Of a stretch of DNA of 12,644 nucleotides, positions 1-7,100 are shown one piece after another. The translations under genes were made by a program, and so were the position numbers. The first letter of the stretch is position 1. Each line of letters opens with the position of its first letter. The stretch covers positions 527,427 to 540,070 of the forward strand of contig MU646345.1 in assembly GCA_026770585.1 (NCBI GenBank). The letters run 5' to 3'. The notes beneath the pieces were generated by a model. It did no database searches and was not told the DNA's origin. It worked only from the letters and a program-made list of their open reading frames with translations. The DNA comes from Baffinella frigidus (lineage: Eukaryota > Cryptophyceae > Cryptomonadales > Baffinellaceae).

Positions 1-300
1 GTAGAGGTTTCCCCCAATGTATGGAAGTCAGCAGAGATAAGGAAGAGAGGCAGGTGGGTATGTTTACAAAGGGTTCCCCCAGTGTACGGAGGTCAGCCCA
101 GTTAAGGGCAATCCAAGCGTCAGAGGACAGCAGCAGTAAGACCCAAAACCAAAGGATACAGTAGAGGTTTCCCCCAATGTATGGAAGTCAGCAGAGATAA
201 GGGAGAGAGAAGGTGGGTATGTAAAGGGTTCCCCCAATGTACGGAGGTCAGCACAGTTAAGGGCAATCCAAGCATCAGAGGACAGCATCAGCAAGACACC
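1..300. repeat. Tandem repeat, 160-base unit, about two copies
   Basis: A unit starting GTAGAGGTTTCCCCCAATGT at position 1 starts again at 161. The second copy has small deletions. Each unit holds two related halves, because the stretch at about 3-42 resembles the one at about 69-108 (TTCCCCCARTGTAYGGAGGTCAGC core). No protein-coding signal is convincing here. Confidence 0.85.
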
Positions 301-369
301 AAAAAGGTCCTTTAGGTCCTTTAAAAAGAGAGGTTCCTTTAGGTTTTTTTCTCCCAAGGTCCCTTTGGT

Positions 370-548
370 GGTGCTTTGGTGCTTTATTTTACACTCACAT
401 CGAAGGCCAGCGCCCACCTCACTCTTGAGGAGTTGGGAACGATCTACTCAAGGTGGTGATAGCATTGTTTGGTGCTTTGGTGCTTTATTTTACACTCACA
501 TCGAAGGCCAGCGCCCACCTCACTCTTGAGGAGTTGGGAACGATCTAC
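370..548. repeat. 78-base perfect direct repeat
   Basis: Bases 370-447 and 471-548 are identical over 78 positions by direct reading (start GGTGCTTTGGTGC, end ACGATCTAC), giving a period of 101 bases. Perfect identity suggests a recent duplication. The upstream part (300-370) is made of short GGTCCTTT-like repeats. Open frames crossing it are not credible genes. Confidence 0.9.
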
Positions 549-550
549 GG

Positions 551-1082
551 ATGAGCTCCCCGGAACTACCCATGCAGGTTGGACCGAGCCCCTTTCTCTC
601 GTGGTGCAGTGATGCGCCCCCCCTTTTCGGTTGTTCGCGACGACCCATACTTGAAGCTCGCTCGCCTCCACCTGCGCCGCACCGAGATTTTGAGCGAAAG
701 CATGTGGTTGAAGGTACCAGAAGGGTCAGCGATCCACGAATTCGCAACAGTGTACAGCATCCCCCCCCCCCAAGTCAATTATGAACTTCTTTTGTACTCA
801 GATCTGAGTACATTTTCCTTGCGGCAAGGAAAATGGTACTCAGATTTTTTTCAAAAATCCGAACCCCCCAGATTTTCTCGGTCCGATGAAAAAAGAATTT
901 TCTCGGGAAAAGAACGTGAAGGGAACATCGGAGGAGTGCAGGCAGCAAGACACAGACAGCACGCATACATCAGAAATCTGCAGACAGCCGACCTCAGGCG
1001 CTGTCTGGAGCTGTCTGTCAAACCACAGAGGACCCCTTTCGTTTTTTGGGAGGACGGTGACCATTGACGAGGCGCTAATCAT
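551..1082. other. No supported gene; region upstream of the ankyrin gene
   Basis: This stretch holds open frames on both strands (for example 579-1067 plus), but none shows a family motif, and they cross a 10-base C run and a hairpin. Splice-like CTGCAG occurs near 980. An in-frame TGA at 1065-1067 lies just upstream of the ankyrin ATG. It may hold the 5' untranslated region or an upstream intron of the ankyrin gene, but the sequence does not settle that. Confidence 0.4.
794..845. repeat. Palindrome and overlapping 20-base-pair hairpin
   Basis: Bases 794-811 form a perfect 18-base palindrome (GTACTCAGA and its complement). Bases 802-821 also pair with 825-845, giving a 20-pair stem with a three-base CGG loop and a single bulged G at 835. 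The two structures share 802-811, so they exclude each other. It could be a small fold-back element or a structured RNA segment. Confidence 0.8.
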
Positions 1083-3576
1083 ATGGAGCTGCACAACGCT
1101 GCGGCTGAGGGAAACGACGCGGCAGCGAGGGCGATGCTTGATGCGGGGGCGGACGTTCATTTGGCGGACGGGGAGGGGTGCACGGCGCTGCACTTGGCGG
1201 CTCAAGAAGGAAAAGCTGTCTTAGTGAGGACTTTGCTCGACGCGGGGGCGGACGTCTCTTCCAAACTCCACAAAGGGTCTACGGCGCTGCACTTAGCTGC
1301 ACAGAGAGGTCACTGCACCATAAACCCTTCATCCTGAACCCTAAATCCTAGACCCTTGAACCCTGAACCCTGAACCCTGAACCCTGAACCCTAAACCCTA
1401 AACCCTAAACTCTACACCCTACACCCTACACCCTAAACCCTCAACCCCAAAAATGAAGGTCACGAGGCTGTGGTGGGGATGCTGGTGGGCGCGGGGGCGG
1501 ACGTGGGGAGAAGGGATGATGCTGGGCACACGCCGCTGCATGCGGTGAAACCTGAACCCTGAACCCGAAACCCGAAACCCGAAACCCGAAACCCGAAACC
1601 CGAAACCCGAAACCCGAAACTCGAAACCCGAAACTCGAAACCCGAAACCCGGAACCCGAAACCCTGAACCCTCAAACCCGAAACCCTCAACTCTAACCCA
1701 TAACCCCTAACCCCTAACCCCAGACCCTAAAACCTCCAACCCTCAACCCTAACCCCTCACCCCTCACCCCTCACCCCTAACTCCAGGCTGCGCGGGGAGG
1801 GCACGCGGGGGCTGTGCGGAACCCTAACCCCTAACCCCTAACCCCTGACCCCTAACCCCTAACCTCTTACCCCTAACCTTTAACCCCGAACCCCTAACCC
1901 CTAATCCCTAACCCCGAACCCCTAACCCCAGGCGGCGCGTTGAAGACACGCGGGGGCTGAGCCCTCAAATCCTCAATCCTCAATCCTCAACCCCCAACCC
2001 TCCAACTCGAACCCCAAAACCCGAACCCCTAACCCCTACCCCCAGGCTGCGCGGGGAGGGCGCGCGGGGGCGGTGCGGGCTCTGCTTGACCTAGTTCCGA
2101 AATAGCCTTCTGCGTATTTCCCTAAATATTTGCGCACAGCGGGGGCACACGCGTCGCCGGATACCGCGCGAATGACGCCGTCTCAGAATGACGCCGCTGC
2201 AGCGCGAATATAATGCGAAACAATTTAAAAGTCGTAGGAGCCCCCCCCTACCTACCGTAGGCAATCCGTAGGCTCGCTGGCGTTAGCTTTCGGCGTGGTG
2301 ACCCATAACCCCGAACAACAGGCTGCGCGGGGGGGGCACGCGGGGGCTGTTACCCTAAACCCTCAACCCTCAACCCCAACCCCCAAACCCTAAAACCCCC
2401 AACCCTCAACCCTCAACCCTAACCCCCAACCCCTACCCCCTACCCCCAGGCTGCGCGGGGAGGGCACGCGGGAGCTCTGCCCTCAAACCCTCAACCCTCG
2501 ACCCGAAATCCTACACTCTCAACCCTCACCCCTCACCCTGAACCCCAGGCTGCGCGGGGGGGGCACGCGGGGGCTGTGCGGGCCCTGCTCGCAGCGGGTG
2601 CAAACCCGTCGGCGGATTCCGCGCGAATGACGCCGCTGCAGTGCGCGGCATTCGGGGGGCATGATGCGGTAGCCCTGCTCCTGCTTGACGGCGGCGCGGA
2701 TCTCGGCGCGAAGGGCAGCCACGGGCGGACTGCGCTTCACTACGCTGCGTGAGCGCTCACGGAATCCAAGATCGGTTACAGGGTAGGGTGGGATGCGAGG
2801 GAGAGGAGGGGGCGAGAGGGAGAGAGAGAGAGGGGGGGTGAGGGAGAGAGGGAAGGGGGGGGGGGGGGGGAGGGAGAGAGAGAGAGAGAGAGGATCTGGC
2901 GGGCGAAGGGCAGCCACGGGCGGACCGCGCTTCACTACGCTGCGTAACCCCTACACCCTAAACCCACATTTTAGGGTTTACCCTACACCCTAAACCCTAA
3001 ACCCTAAGCCCTAAACCCTAAGCCCTAAAACCTAAACCCTGAACCCTGAACCCTGAACCCTAAACCCTGAACCCTGAACCCTGAACCCTATACACTAAAC
3101 CCTAACCCCTAAACCCTAACCCTCACCCTCAACCAGGGAGGGGGGGGGTGCGGCCGTGGTGACGCTGCTGCTTGAGTGGGCGCCCCTCACTCTCTCGCCC
3201 GGGCGTATTGTCAGGTTCCCTCAACCCTCAACCCTCAACACTAAAACCCAAACCCAAACCTTAAACCTTCAATCCTAGACCCGAGACCCTGAACCCTAGA
3301 CCCTGAACCCTAGACCCTGAACCCTTCACCCTAAACGCTAGACCCTAGACCTACACCCTACACCCTACACCCTAAACCCTACACCCTACACCCTTAACCC
3401 TACACCCCACAGCCCACACCCCACACCCCACACCCTACACCCTAAACTCTAAACCCTAAACCCCACACCCTACACCCTACACCATACGCCCGACACCCTA
3501 CACCCTAACCCCTAAGTCCTAAACCAGGCTCAAGGGACTTGTCGGGCGCGCCGACCTCAACGGCCAGAGCGGCAAG
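1083..3576 (+). CDS. Ankyrin-repeat protein gene, five exons (3' part not resolved)
   Basis: Proposed exons are 1083-1308, 1459-1544, 2549-2748, 3137-3214 and 3528-3576. They join in phase (phases 1, 0, 2, 2). ATG 1083 is preceded in frame by a TGA at 1065 and leads straight into an ankyrin repeat (ELHNAAAEGNDAAARAML). Repeats follow with the expected TALHLAA, TPLHA, TPLQCAA and TALHYAA signatures and DAGAD turns, about six repeats in all, two of them crossing exon borders. Exon 4 runs into PGRIV, and joining to exon 5 gives RLKGLVGRADLNGQSGK. I recall such L-N-G-x-x-G-x-V motifs beside ankyrin and MYND domains in algal proteins, but could not check this. Ankyrin repeats are protein-binding modules, so the partner and role are unknown. 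An alternative donor at 3159 (GTGACG) could instead splice to 6615. Whether the gene is expressed is unknown. Confidence 0.72.
1309..1458 (+). repeat. Intron 1: 150-base telomere-like array
   Basis: GT at 1309 and AG at 1457-1458 delimit an intron that restores the ankyrin frame exactly (GG|H). Its body is degenerate CCCTAAA, CCCTGAA and CCCTACA units. The heptamer AGGTCAC occurs at both ends (1307-1313 and 1457-1463), spanning donor and acceptor. Confidence 0.75.
2043..2210 (+). pseudogene. Broken longer copy of ankyrin exon 3
   Basis: After CAG at 2043 the frame reads A-A-R-G-G-R-A-G-A-V-R-A-L-L-D, then hits TAG at 2103. After an unrelated insert of about 40 bases, similarity to exon 3 resumes near 2133 (GCGCACAGCGGGGGCACAC, then GCGCGAATGACGCCG). 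The AATGACGCCG segment is duplicated there. The copy ends before the next ankyrin repeat. It looks like a dead exon duplicate. Confidence 0.65.
2226..2300. repeat. Small CTACCGTAGG element and shared 23-base motif
   Basis: CCTACCTACCGTAGGCAATCCGTAGG at 2248-2272 is related to the cores of the fold-back elements at 4183, 5950 and 11810, but is short and degraded. The 23 bases at 2272-2294 (GCTCGC, then CGTTAGCTTTCGGC) match 4486-4508 at 19 of 23 positions. Confidence 0.45.
2749..3136 (+). repeat. Intron 3: GA-rich tract, duplicated exon end and telomere-like array
   Basis: The donor GTGAGC is at 2749 and the acceptor CCAG ends at 3136. A GA-rich simple repeat with long G runs spans about 2788-2893. 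It is followed at 2892-2945 by a copy of the exon 3 end (compare 2696-2748), which again runs into a donor-like GC|GTAACC. Telomere-like units fill 2946-3134. The local TTTAGGGTTTACCC near 2971 is a flip of repeat orientation. Confidence 0.7.
3215..3527 (+). repeat. Intron 4: telomere-like array
   Basis: The donor CAG|GTTCCC at 3215 and the acceptor AAACCAG at 3527 bound CCCTCAA, CCCTAGA, CCCTACA and CCCACAC units. Removing it joins GTC-AG to G-CTC-AAG, keeping the frame and producing PGRIV-RLKGLVGRADL. Confidence 0.65.
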
Positions 3577-3631
3577 GTCCTTCTTCCCCCTATTCCTCGA
3601 AGAAGAAGAGGAAGAAGAAGAAGACTGACTC

Positions 3632-3659
3632 TCTCGACCTCAGCGGCGAGAGCGGCAAG
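3632..3659 (+). pseudogene. Partial copy of ankyrin-gene exon 5
   Basis: CTCGACCTCAGCGGCGAGAG then CGGCAAG reads L-D-L-S-G-E-S-G-K. It matches the end of exon 5 and is again followed by GTCCTTCTTC. The first half of the exon is missing. Confidence 0.6.
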
Positions 3660-3852
3660 GTCCTTCTTCTTCTTCTTCTTCTTCTTCTTCTTCTGCTTCT
3701 TCTTCTTCTTCTTCTCCTCCTCCTCATTGTTCTTGTTCTTGTACTTGTTCTTCTTCTTCCTCCTCCTCCTCCTCCTTTTTGTTTTGTATTGCTCTCGATT
3801 CAGGTCCTAGGTAGACCCTTGAGCCTTGTGTTGAGTGATACCAAAGTCACAG

Positions 3853-3901
3853 GCTCAAGGGACCTGTCGGGCGCGCCGACTTCAACGGCCAGAGCGGCAA
3901 G
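3853..3901 (+). CDS. Second full copy of exon 5 (49 bases)
   Basis: This copy has the same length, the same CACAG/AGG context and the same AAG|GTCCTT donor as 3528-3576, differing at two bases (L to P and L to F in L-K-G-x-V-G-R-A-D-x-N-G). It could be an alternative exon or an unused duplicate. The flanks (about 3844-3945) are duplicated with it from about 3520-3625. A remnant (GAGCGGCAAG|GTCC) lies at 4055-4070. Confidence 0.5.
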
Positions 3902-3923
3902 GTCCTTCTTCCCCCTATTCCTA

Positions 3924-3954
<31 letters not shown>

Positions 3955-4066
3955 GAGGAGGAGGAGGAGGAGGAACAAGAAGTTCTTGTTCTTCTTGTTG
4001 TTGTTGTTCTTCTTCTTCTTCAGGTTTTTGTTTTTGTTTTTGTTTTTGTTTTTGTTGAGCGGCAAG

Positions 4067-4182
4067 GTCCTTGTTCCACGCCAGGCCGGCGTACACGATT
4101 TAATCGTGGTTAAGATCATGTTTAGATCATGTTTGCCGCAGGGTTAGCCGCCTGCGCCCACTGCCCGCCATCTTCATAGGCC
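4067..4182. other. Short unassigned spacer
   Basis: I see no gene or strong repeat here beyond a duplicated GATCATGTTT at about 4114-4133. Confidence 0.4.
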
Positions 4183-4334
4183 AACGTCCTGAACACCGGG
4201 TAGTTCAGCCTACGGTATTGCCTACGGTACGCCGTAGGGGCCTAGGGGGGGTCCTACGAAACATTAGGTCCTAGGAGCCCTACGGCCTACCGTAGGCAAT
4301 ACCGTAGGCCTAAGTACCCGGTTTTCAGGACGTT
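4183..4334. mobile_element. Fold-back element (MITE-like), 152 bases
   Basis: Arms of about 57 bases starting AACGTCCTGAACACCGGG pair with the right end (complement AACGTCCTGAAAACCGGG) with few mismatches. The inner core is CCTACGGTATTGCC and its complement. It closely matches the element at 5950-6118. I see no clear target-site duplication and no coding capacity, so it is non-autonomous if mobile. Confidence 0.75.
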
Positions 4335-4843
4335 ACCCTATTAGAGTCAACCTACTGCTGGTCCACGGCACGTGCTTCACGGCGTCCTAGATTTTCTTTT
4401 AAAATCATTATTTATTAAACAGTTTATTAGTTATTTATTATTATGTTAGTGCTGACAAGCCCCCCTTCAACGAGGGACGTAAGGTGCTCGCGAACGTAAG
4501 CTTTCGGCATTACACCAGGTCACGTGCTTCATGGCGGCCACTTTTGAGGTGTCCACTTTTGGCAGGTCACGTGCTTCACGGCGACGACGGGCCGCTTCGG
4601 CGTGCTCCTTACGTCCGGACAGAGTCTCGCGGTACCCCCCCCCCGCCACCCAGCGGGCAACGAACTACCCGGGAGGGCTAAAGAGTCAATGGCTTAAATA
4701 ACGTACTCCTCCGGTGCAGCCATCTATTGTCTAAAGTCATTTCCCCCCTTTCAATTCTCTCCAAACGTGTGTGATTGTGGTACAAATTTTGACAAAGCGT
4801 TGGGGCGTTTTAAAATGAATAACCCTCCCTCCCGCGTAGAATG
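4335..4843. other. Non-coding stretch with CACGTG repeats and an AT-rich patch
   Basis: CACGTGCTTCAYGGCG occurs three times (4369, 4521, 4568), each containing the palindrome CACGTG. An AT-rich island lies at about 4391-4446. CAGAGTCTCGCGGTAC near 4620 recurs near 4988. Open frames here show no family signature. The repeats may be regulatory, but nothing shows it directly. Confidence 0.5.
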
Positions 4844-4960
4844 GATTTTCGGGCAGGGAACGCCCGAGTTTCCGTTACCTTATCCGTAGGAAACCCTATG
4901 CCCCTACGGGATGCTTACCGTAGGGTCCTAGGTCTTATCGCTTGGGGTTATTCGAAATCC
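4844..4960 (+). mobile_element. Dispersed repeat, copy 1 of 2
   Basis: From ATTTTCGGGCAGG through GAGTTTCCGTTACC and TCCTAGGTCTTATCGCTT to GGGTTATTC, this matches the reverse complement of 9154-9269 with substitutions and small indels. The middle is of the CCTACGG type seen in the fold-back elements. Confidence 0.65.
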
Positions 4961-5014
4961 CTTCGACGTGCCGTTTCGGAGTACGGCCAGAGTCTCGCGG
5001 TACTCACGCTCTCC

Positions 5015-5117
5015 CACACGAGGCTACCCCAGCACCCTTTTAAAATACCGAGTGTCGGCTGTTTGTGTGGAGTTGGTCACGTGGCCTCCGCTTTAAACGG
5101 CGGCCACGTGACCAACT
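5015..5117. promoter_or_regulatory. Repeat with a 16-base inverted G-box pair
   Basis: AGTTGGTCACGTGGCC (5071-5086) is perfectly repeated in inverted form at 5102-5117, so two CACGTG boxes face each other 14 bases apart. The upstream part from CACACGAGGCTACCC (5015) recurs at 6171-6240. CACGTG is a known binding core for bZIP and bHLH regulators. Promoter function is inference only. Confidence 0.45.
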
Positions 5118-5190
5118 TAGGGTTTAGGGTCTAGGGTCTAGGGTTTCAGATTTTTTAGGGTCGAGGGTCTAGGGTTTCAGATTTTTGGGT
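5118..5190 (-). repeat. G-rich telomere-like array
   Basis: TTTAGGGTCTAGGG units with two copies of AGGGTTTCAGATTTTT. The orientation is opposite to the arrays in the ankyrin introns. Confidence 0.7.
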
Positions 5191-5218
5191 AGCCACGCCA
5201 GAGTGTTCGAGGGGGGTC

Positions 5219-5503
5219 ATGTTTTTAGACCGTTCAATGGAACGGTTATTGACTTTTGAAAACCACTGCCTTGAGGAGAAATTGACTTTTGGCGACCTCT
5301 TCCAAGAATCTGGCGTCAAGACACCTTTGGAGGAAGAGGCCACTCGAGAATGCTGGAGGATCCTATTTATATGCGGGGTTGTAAATTTTGGTACCAGGAT
5401 AAGATGTTCTAACCTCGTGACTGGCCAATATATGGCTAGTTACGTGACCAATCAACGAAAGTTACTACACAAATACCCACTTTCAAAAGCACATCGGTTT
5501 TAA
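5219..5503 (+). CDS. Weak hypothetical ORF, 94 codons
   Basis: ATG 5219 opens a frame to a TAA at 5501-5503 reading, for example, ENHCLEEKLTFGDLFQ. It is the only sizeable frame in this part that is neither low complexity nor mostly repeat. I recognise no domain. The frame ends in sequence related to 6264-6330 (TTACTACACA), and a TATA-like TATTTATAT near 5368 lies inside it, so it may be chance. It could equally be a 5' flanking region. Confidence 0.18.
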   Translation: MFLDRSMERLLTFENHCLEEKLTFGDLFQESGVKTPLEEEATRECWRILFICGVVNFGTRIRCSNLVTGQYMASYVTNQRKLLHKYPLSKAHRF

Positions 5504-5563
5504 ATAGGCCCCTCTAGCGTTCTCGCGTGGTCGTTGGTAGACGCCTTTTGATGAAGAGACCAA

Positions 5564-5571
5564 ACCGCTCA

Positions 5572-5603
<32 letters not shown>

Positions 5604-5885
5604 CTTCTTCATTACTCTCGATACAGGTCCCAAATGAGGCCCTTGAGCCTTGAGTTGAGTGATACAAGAACCGCGCAGGCTTCTTCTTCTTCTTCTTCTT
5701 CTTCTTCTTCTTTATAACGCCCATTACAGGTCCTAAATGAGGCCCTTGAGCCTTCAGTTGATTTGAGTGATACAAGAACCGCTCATGCTTCTTCTTCTTT
5801 TGAGTGGAGTTGAGCGATACAACAACCGCTCGTGCTTCTTCTTCTTCTGAGTGGAGTTGAGTGGTACAACAACCGCTCGTGCTGT
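5564..5885 (+). repeat. Compound minisatellite with (TTC)n tracts
   Basis: ACCGCTC-ATGC motifs recur at about 5565, 5671, 5779, 5826 and 5873 (periods 106, 108, 47, 47). The long units are (TTC)n, then an acceptor-like ATACAG or ATTACAG, then GTCCYAAATGAGGCCCTTG (CAG at 5624 and 5727). A third such join, CAG|GTCCTAGG, is at 3801. The layout of pyrimidine tract, CAG and constant start mimics intron ends. Confidence 0.75.
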
Positions 5886-5944
5886 GCGTTTCTTGGCCGA
5901 GTTGCTCGCCTGCTCGTTAGGACCTTACGAATTGATTGACCACC

Positions 5945-6123
5945 AACATTTATAGGGAAACGTCCTGAAAACCGGGTACTTAAGCCTACGGTATTGCCTA
6001 CGGTAGGCCGTAGGGGCCTAGGGGGAGACCCACGAAACATTAGGTCCCAGAAACCCTACGGCCTACCGTAGGCAATACCGTAGGCCCAACTACCCGGTTT
6101 TCAGGACGTTACCCTATTAACAT
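5945..6123. mobile_element. Fold-back element with AACAT direct repeats
   Basis: Element 5950-6118 begins TTATAGGGAAACGTCC and ends with the near complement GGACGTTACCCTATT. Its long arms contain CCTACGGTATTGCC. It is flanked by AACAT at 5945-5949 and 6119-6123, a likely target-site duplication. It is a near copy of 4183-4334. Confidence 0.75.
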
Positions 6124-6386
6124 CGCGAGTTACAGTTTTGCTGCAGACCTCCTATGCCGAACCCCCATTCCACACGAGGCTACCCAGATACCCTCTTTAA
6201 ATGTTAGTTTTACGGTTTTGTGGGGAGTTGGTCACGTGTCGAGCGGTTCAAGCGGGGAACACGCGACCAAATCAATCAAAATTACTACACACTGCCCAAC
6301 TTGTACACATCCGGGTTTTAAAGTGGGTGCTTGATCCGCCTCGCGTGGCTCCTCCTGGCGCATGTCCGCAATACCATCGCCACTTG
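6124..6386. repeat. Diverged copy of the 5015 repeat, with G-box
   Basis: CACACGAGGCTACCC at 6171 through GAGTTGGTCACGTG at 6238 parallels 5015-5083. The downstream AATTACTACACA and GTTTTAAA..GGG parts resemble 5460-5510. It may be a duplicated promoter-like region. No gene is evident. Confidence 0.5.
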
Positions 6387-6575
6387 GTAGAGCGGGCCTC
6401 TCAATAGTTGACCCGATTCGGATCTCGAAAAGCAGCAAAACATTCAACCATTTCAGTCGACTTGTGAAGTAATTTTCGTTGATTTCACAAAATTGCACAA
6501 GTTGTCTGAAATGGCTGAATTCAAAAATGATTTTCGAGATCCGAATCGTGTCAACTAACGAAAGACCCGCTCTAC
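6387..6575. mobile_element. Fold-back element, about 90-base imperfect arms
   Basis: GTAGAGCGGG at 6387 pairs with CCCGCTCTAC ending at 6575. The pairing continues inward through TAGTTGAC, GATTCGGATCTCGAAAA and CCATTTCAG. I see no clear target-site duplication. It ends about 40 bases before the splice acceptor of the exon at 6615. Confidence 0.7.
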
Positions 6576-6614
6576 TCAGTTCCATCAGAACTAAGAAGTA
6601 AGAACCCACCGCAG

Positions 6615-7100
6615 GTGCTCCGTGAGAATCTTGACGCCGCTGCAGACGTTTCCTCCATCGACACCGACGGTAGGACGCCGCTGCATTGCGCTGCCGCGCA
6701 GGGGCGGGAGGCGGTGGCCATCCTGCTTGCGGCGGGGGCGGACGTCGCGGCGGCAACTCTCCGCGGATCTACCGCGCTTCATGCTGCGTCTCGTGGGGGG
6801 CACGCGGTAACCCCTAAACCCTCAACCCTCAACCCTCAACCCTCAATCCTCCGCCCTCCACCCTCCGCCCTCCACCCTCCACCCTCCGCCCTCCACCCTC
6901 CACCCTCCACCCTCCACCCTCCGCCCTCCGCCCTGCGCCCTCCACCCTCAACCCTCAACCCTCAACAGGGGGTGGTGAGGGTGCTGCTGGATGCGGGGGC
7001 GGACCCGGCGGCCTCGGACGTCGACGGAAACACGGCGGCGTCAATAGCTTTGGCGCGTTCACATGCTGCGGTGGTGGCCGTGCTCGCAGCTGCATACTAG
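6615..7100 (+). CDS. Ankyrin-repeat gene, last two exons
   Basis: The acceptor CACCGCAG ends at 6614. Exon 6615-6806 reads mid-repeat (VLRENLDAAADVSS), then TPLHCAAAQGREAVAILL and TALHAASRGGHA. The donor GTAACC at 6807 and the acceptor CAACAG at 6968 remove 162 bases and rejoin in phase 0 to GVVRVLLDAGADPAAS. The last repeat is TAASIALARSHAAVVAVL, then a TAG at 7098-7100. So there are about four repeats and the C-terminus of an ankyrin protein. It starts inside a repeat, so upstream exons must exist; 1083-3158 on the same strand is the obvious candidate (joining at the GTGACG donor keeps the frame but adds one residue). The partner of the protein is unknown. Confidence 0.75.
   Translation: MLRENLDAAADVSSIDTDGRTPLHCAAAQGREAVAILLAAGADVAAATLRGSTALHAASRGGHAVTPKPSTLNPQPSILRPPPSALHPPPSALHPPPSTLHPPPSALRPPPSTLNPQQGVVRVLLDAGADPAASDVDGNTAASIALARSHAAVVAVLAAAY
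6807..6968 (+). repeat. Stop-free intron of 162 bases
   Basis: It is built of CCCTCAA and then CCCTCCA/CCCTCCG units. The length is divisible by three and no stop occurs in the ankyrin frame. If retained, it encodes a P-P-P-S-A-L-H-type proline-rich linker of 54 residues. Confidence 0.75.

Larger units (their letters stand above)
1545..2548 (+). repeat. Intron 2: telomere-like arrays with repeated exon-start stubs
   Basis: The donor GTGAAA follows GCATGCG at 1544, and the acceptor CCCCAG ends at 2548. The body is CCCGAAA, CCCTAAC, CCCTCAA and similar units. It is interrupted five times by a CAG followed by copies of the first bases of exon 3 (GCTGCGCGGGGAGGGCAC, reading A-A-R-G-G-H). These stubs start at 1784, 1929, 2043, 2319 and 2447; the real exon follows the sixth CAG at 2546. 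Stub 1929 has a TGA in frame. Most stubs revert to array after 30-35 bases. Confidence 0.75.
3577..4057 (+). repeat. TTC/GAA-rich low-complexity region
   Basis: Runs of TTC, TCC, GAA, GGA and a TTTTTG hexamer (about 4021-4055) fill the space between copies of exon 5. The exon 5 donor AAG|GTCCTT opens directly into (TTC)n. At 3801-3803 a CAG is followed by GTCCTAGGTAG, so AGGTCCT occurs at both ends of a possible 227-base intron (3577-3803). Confidence 0.75.

Noticed and set aside
579-1067. 162-codon plus-strand open frame and its minus-strand rivals
   Set aside because: No family motif; it crosses the hairpin at 794-845 and a C run, and competing frames of similar length exist on both strands.
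1460-1690. Minus-strand frame with repeating G-F-R-V-S
   Set aside because: It is a translation of the CCCGAAA array and not a protein-coding signal.
1318-3525. A real chromosome end (telomere)
   Set aside because: The units are degenerate, interrupted by exons, and in opposite orientation at other places in the window. They are interstitial repeats within introns.
3800-4096. Minus-strand frame rich in Gln, Lys, Pro and Ser
   Set aside because: It is the antisense translation of TTC/GGA/TTTTTG repeats; the informative reading here is the plus-strand exon 5 copy.
5564-5885. CRISPR-like regular repeats
   Set aside because: The units are TTC tracts with constant sequence between, periods vary (106, 108, 47), and the genome is eukaryotic.
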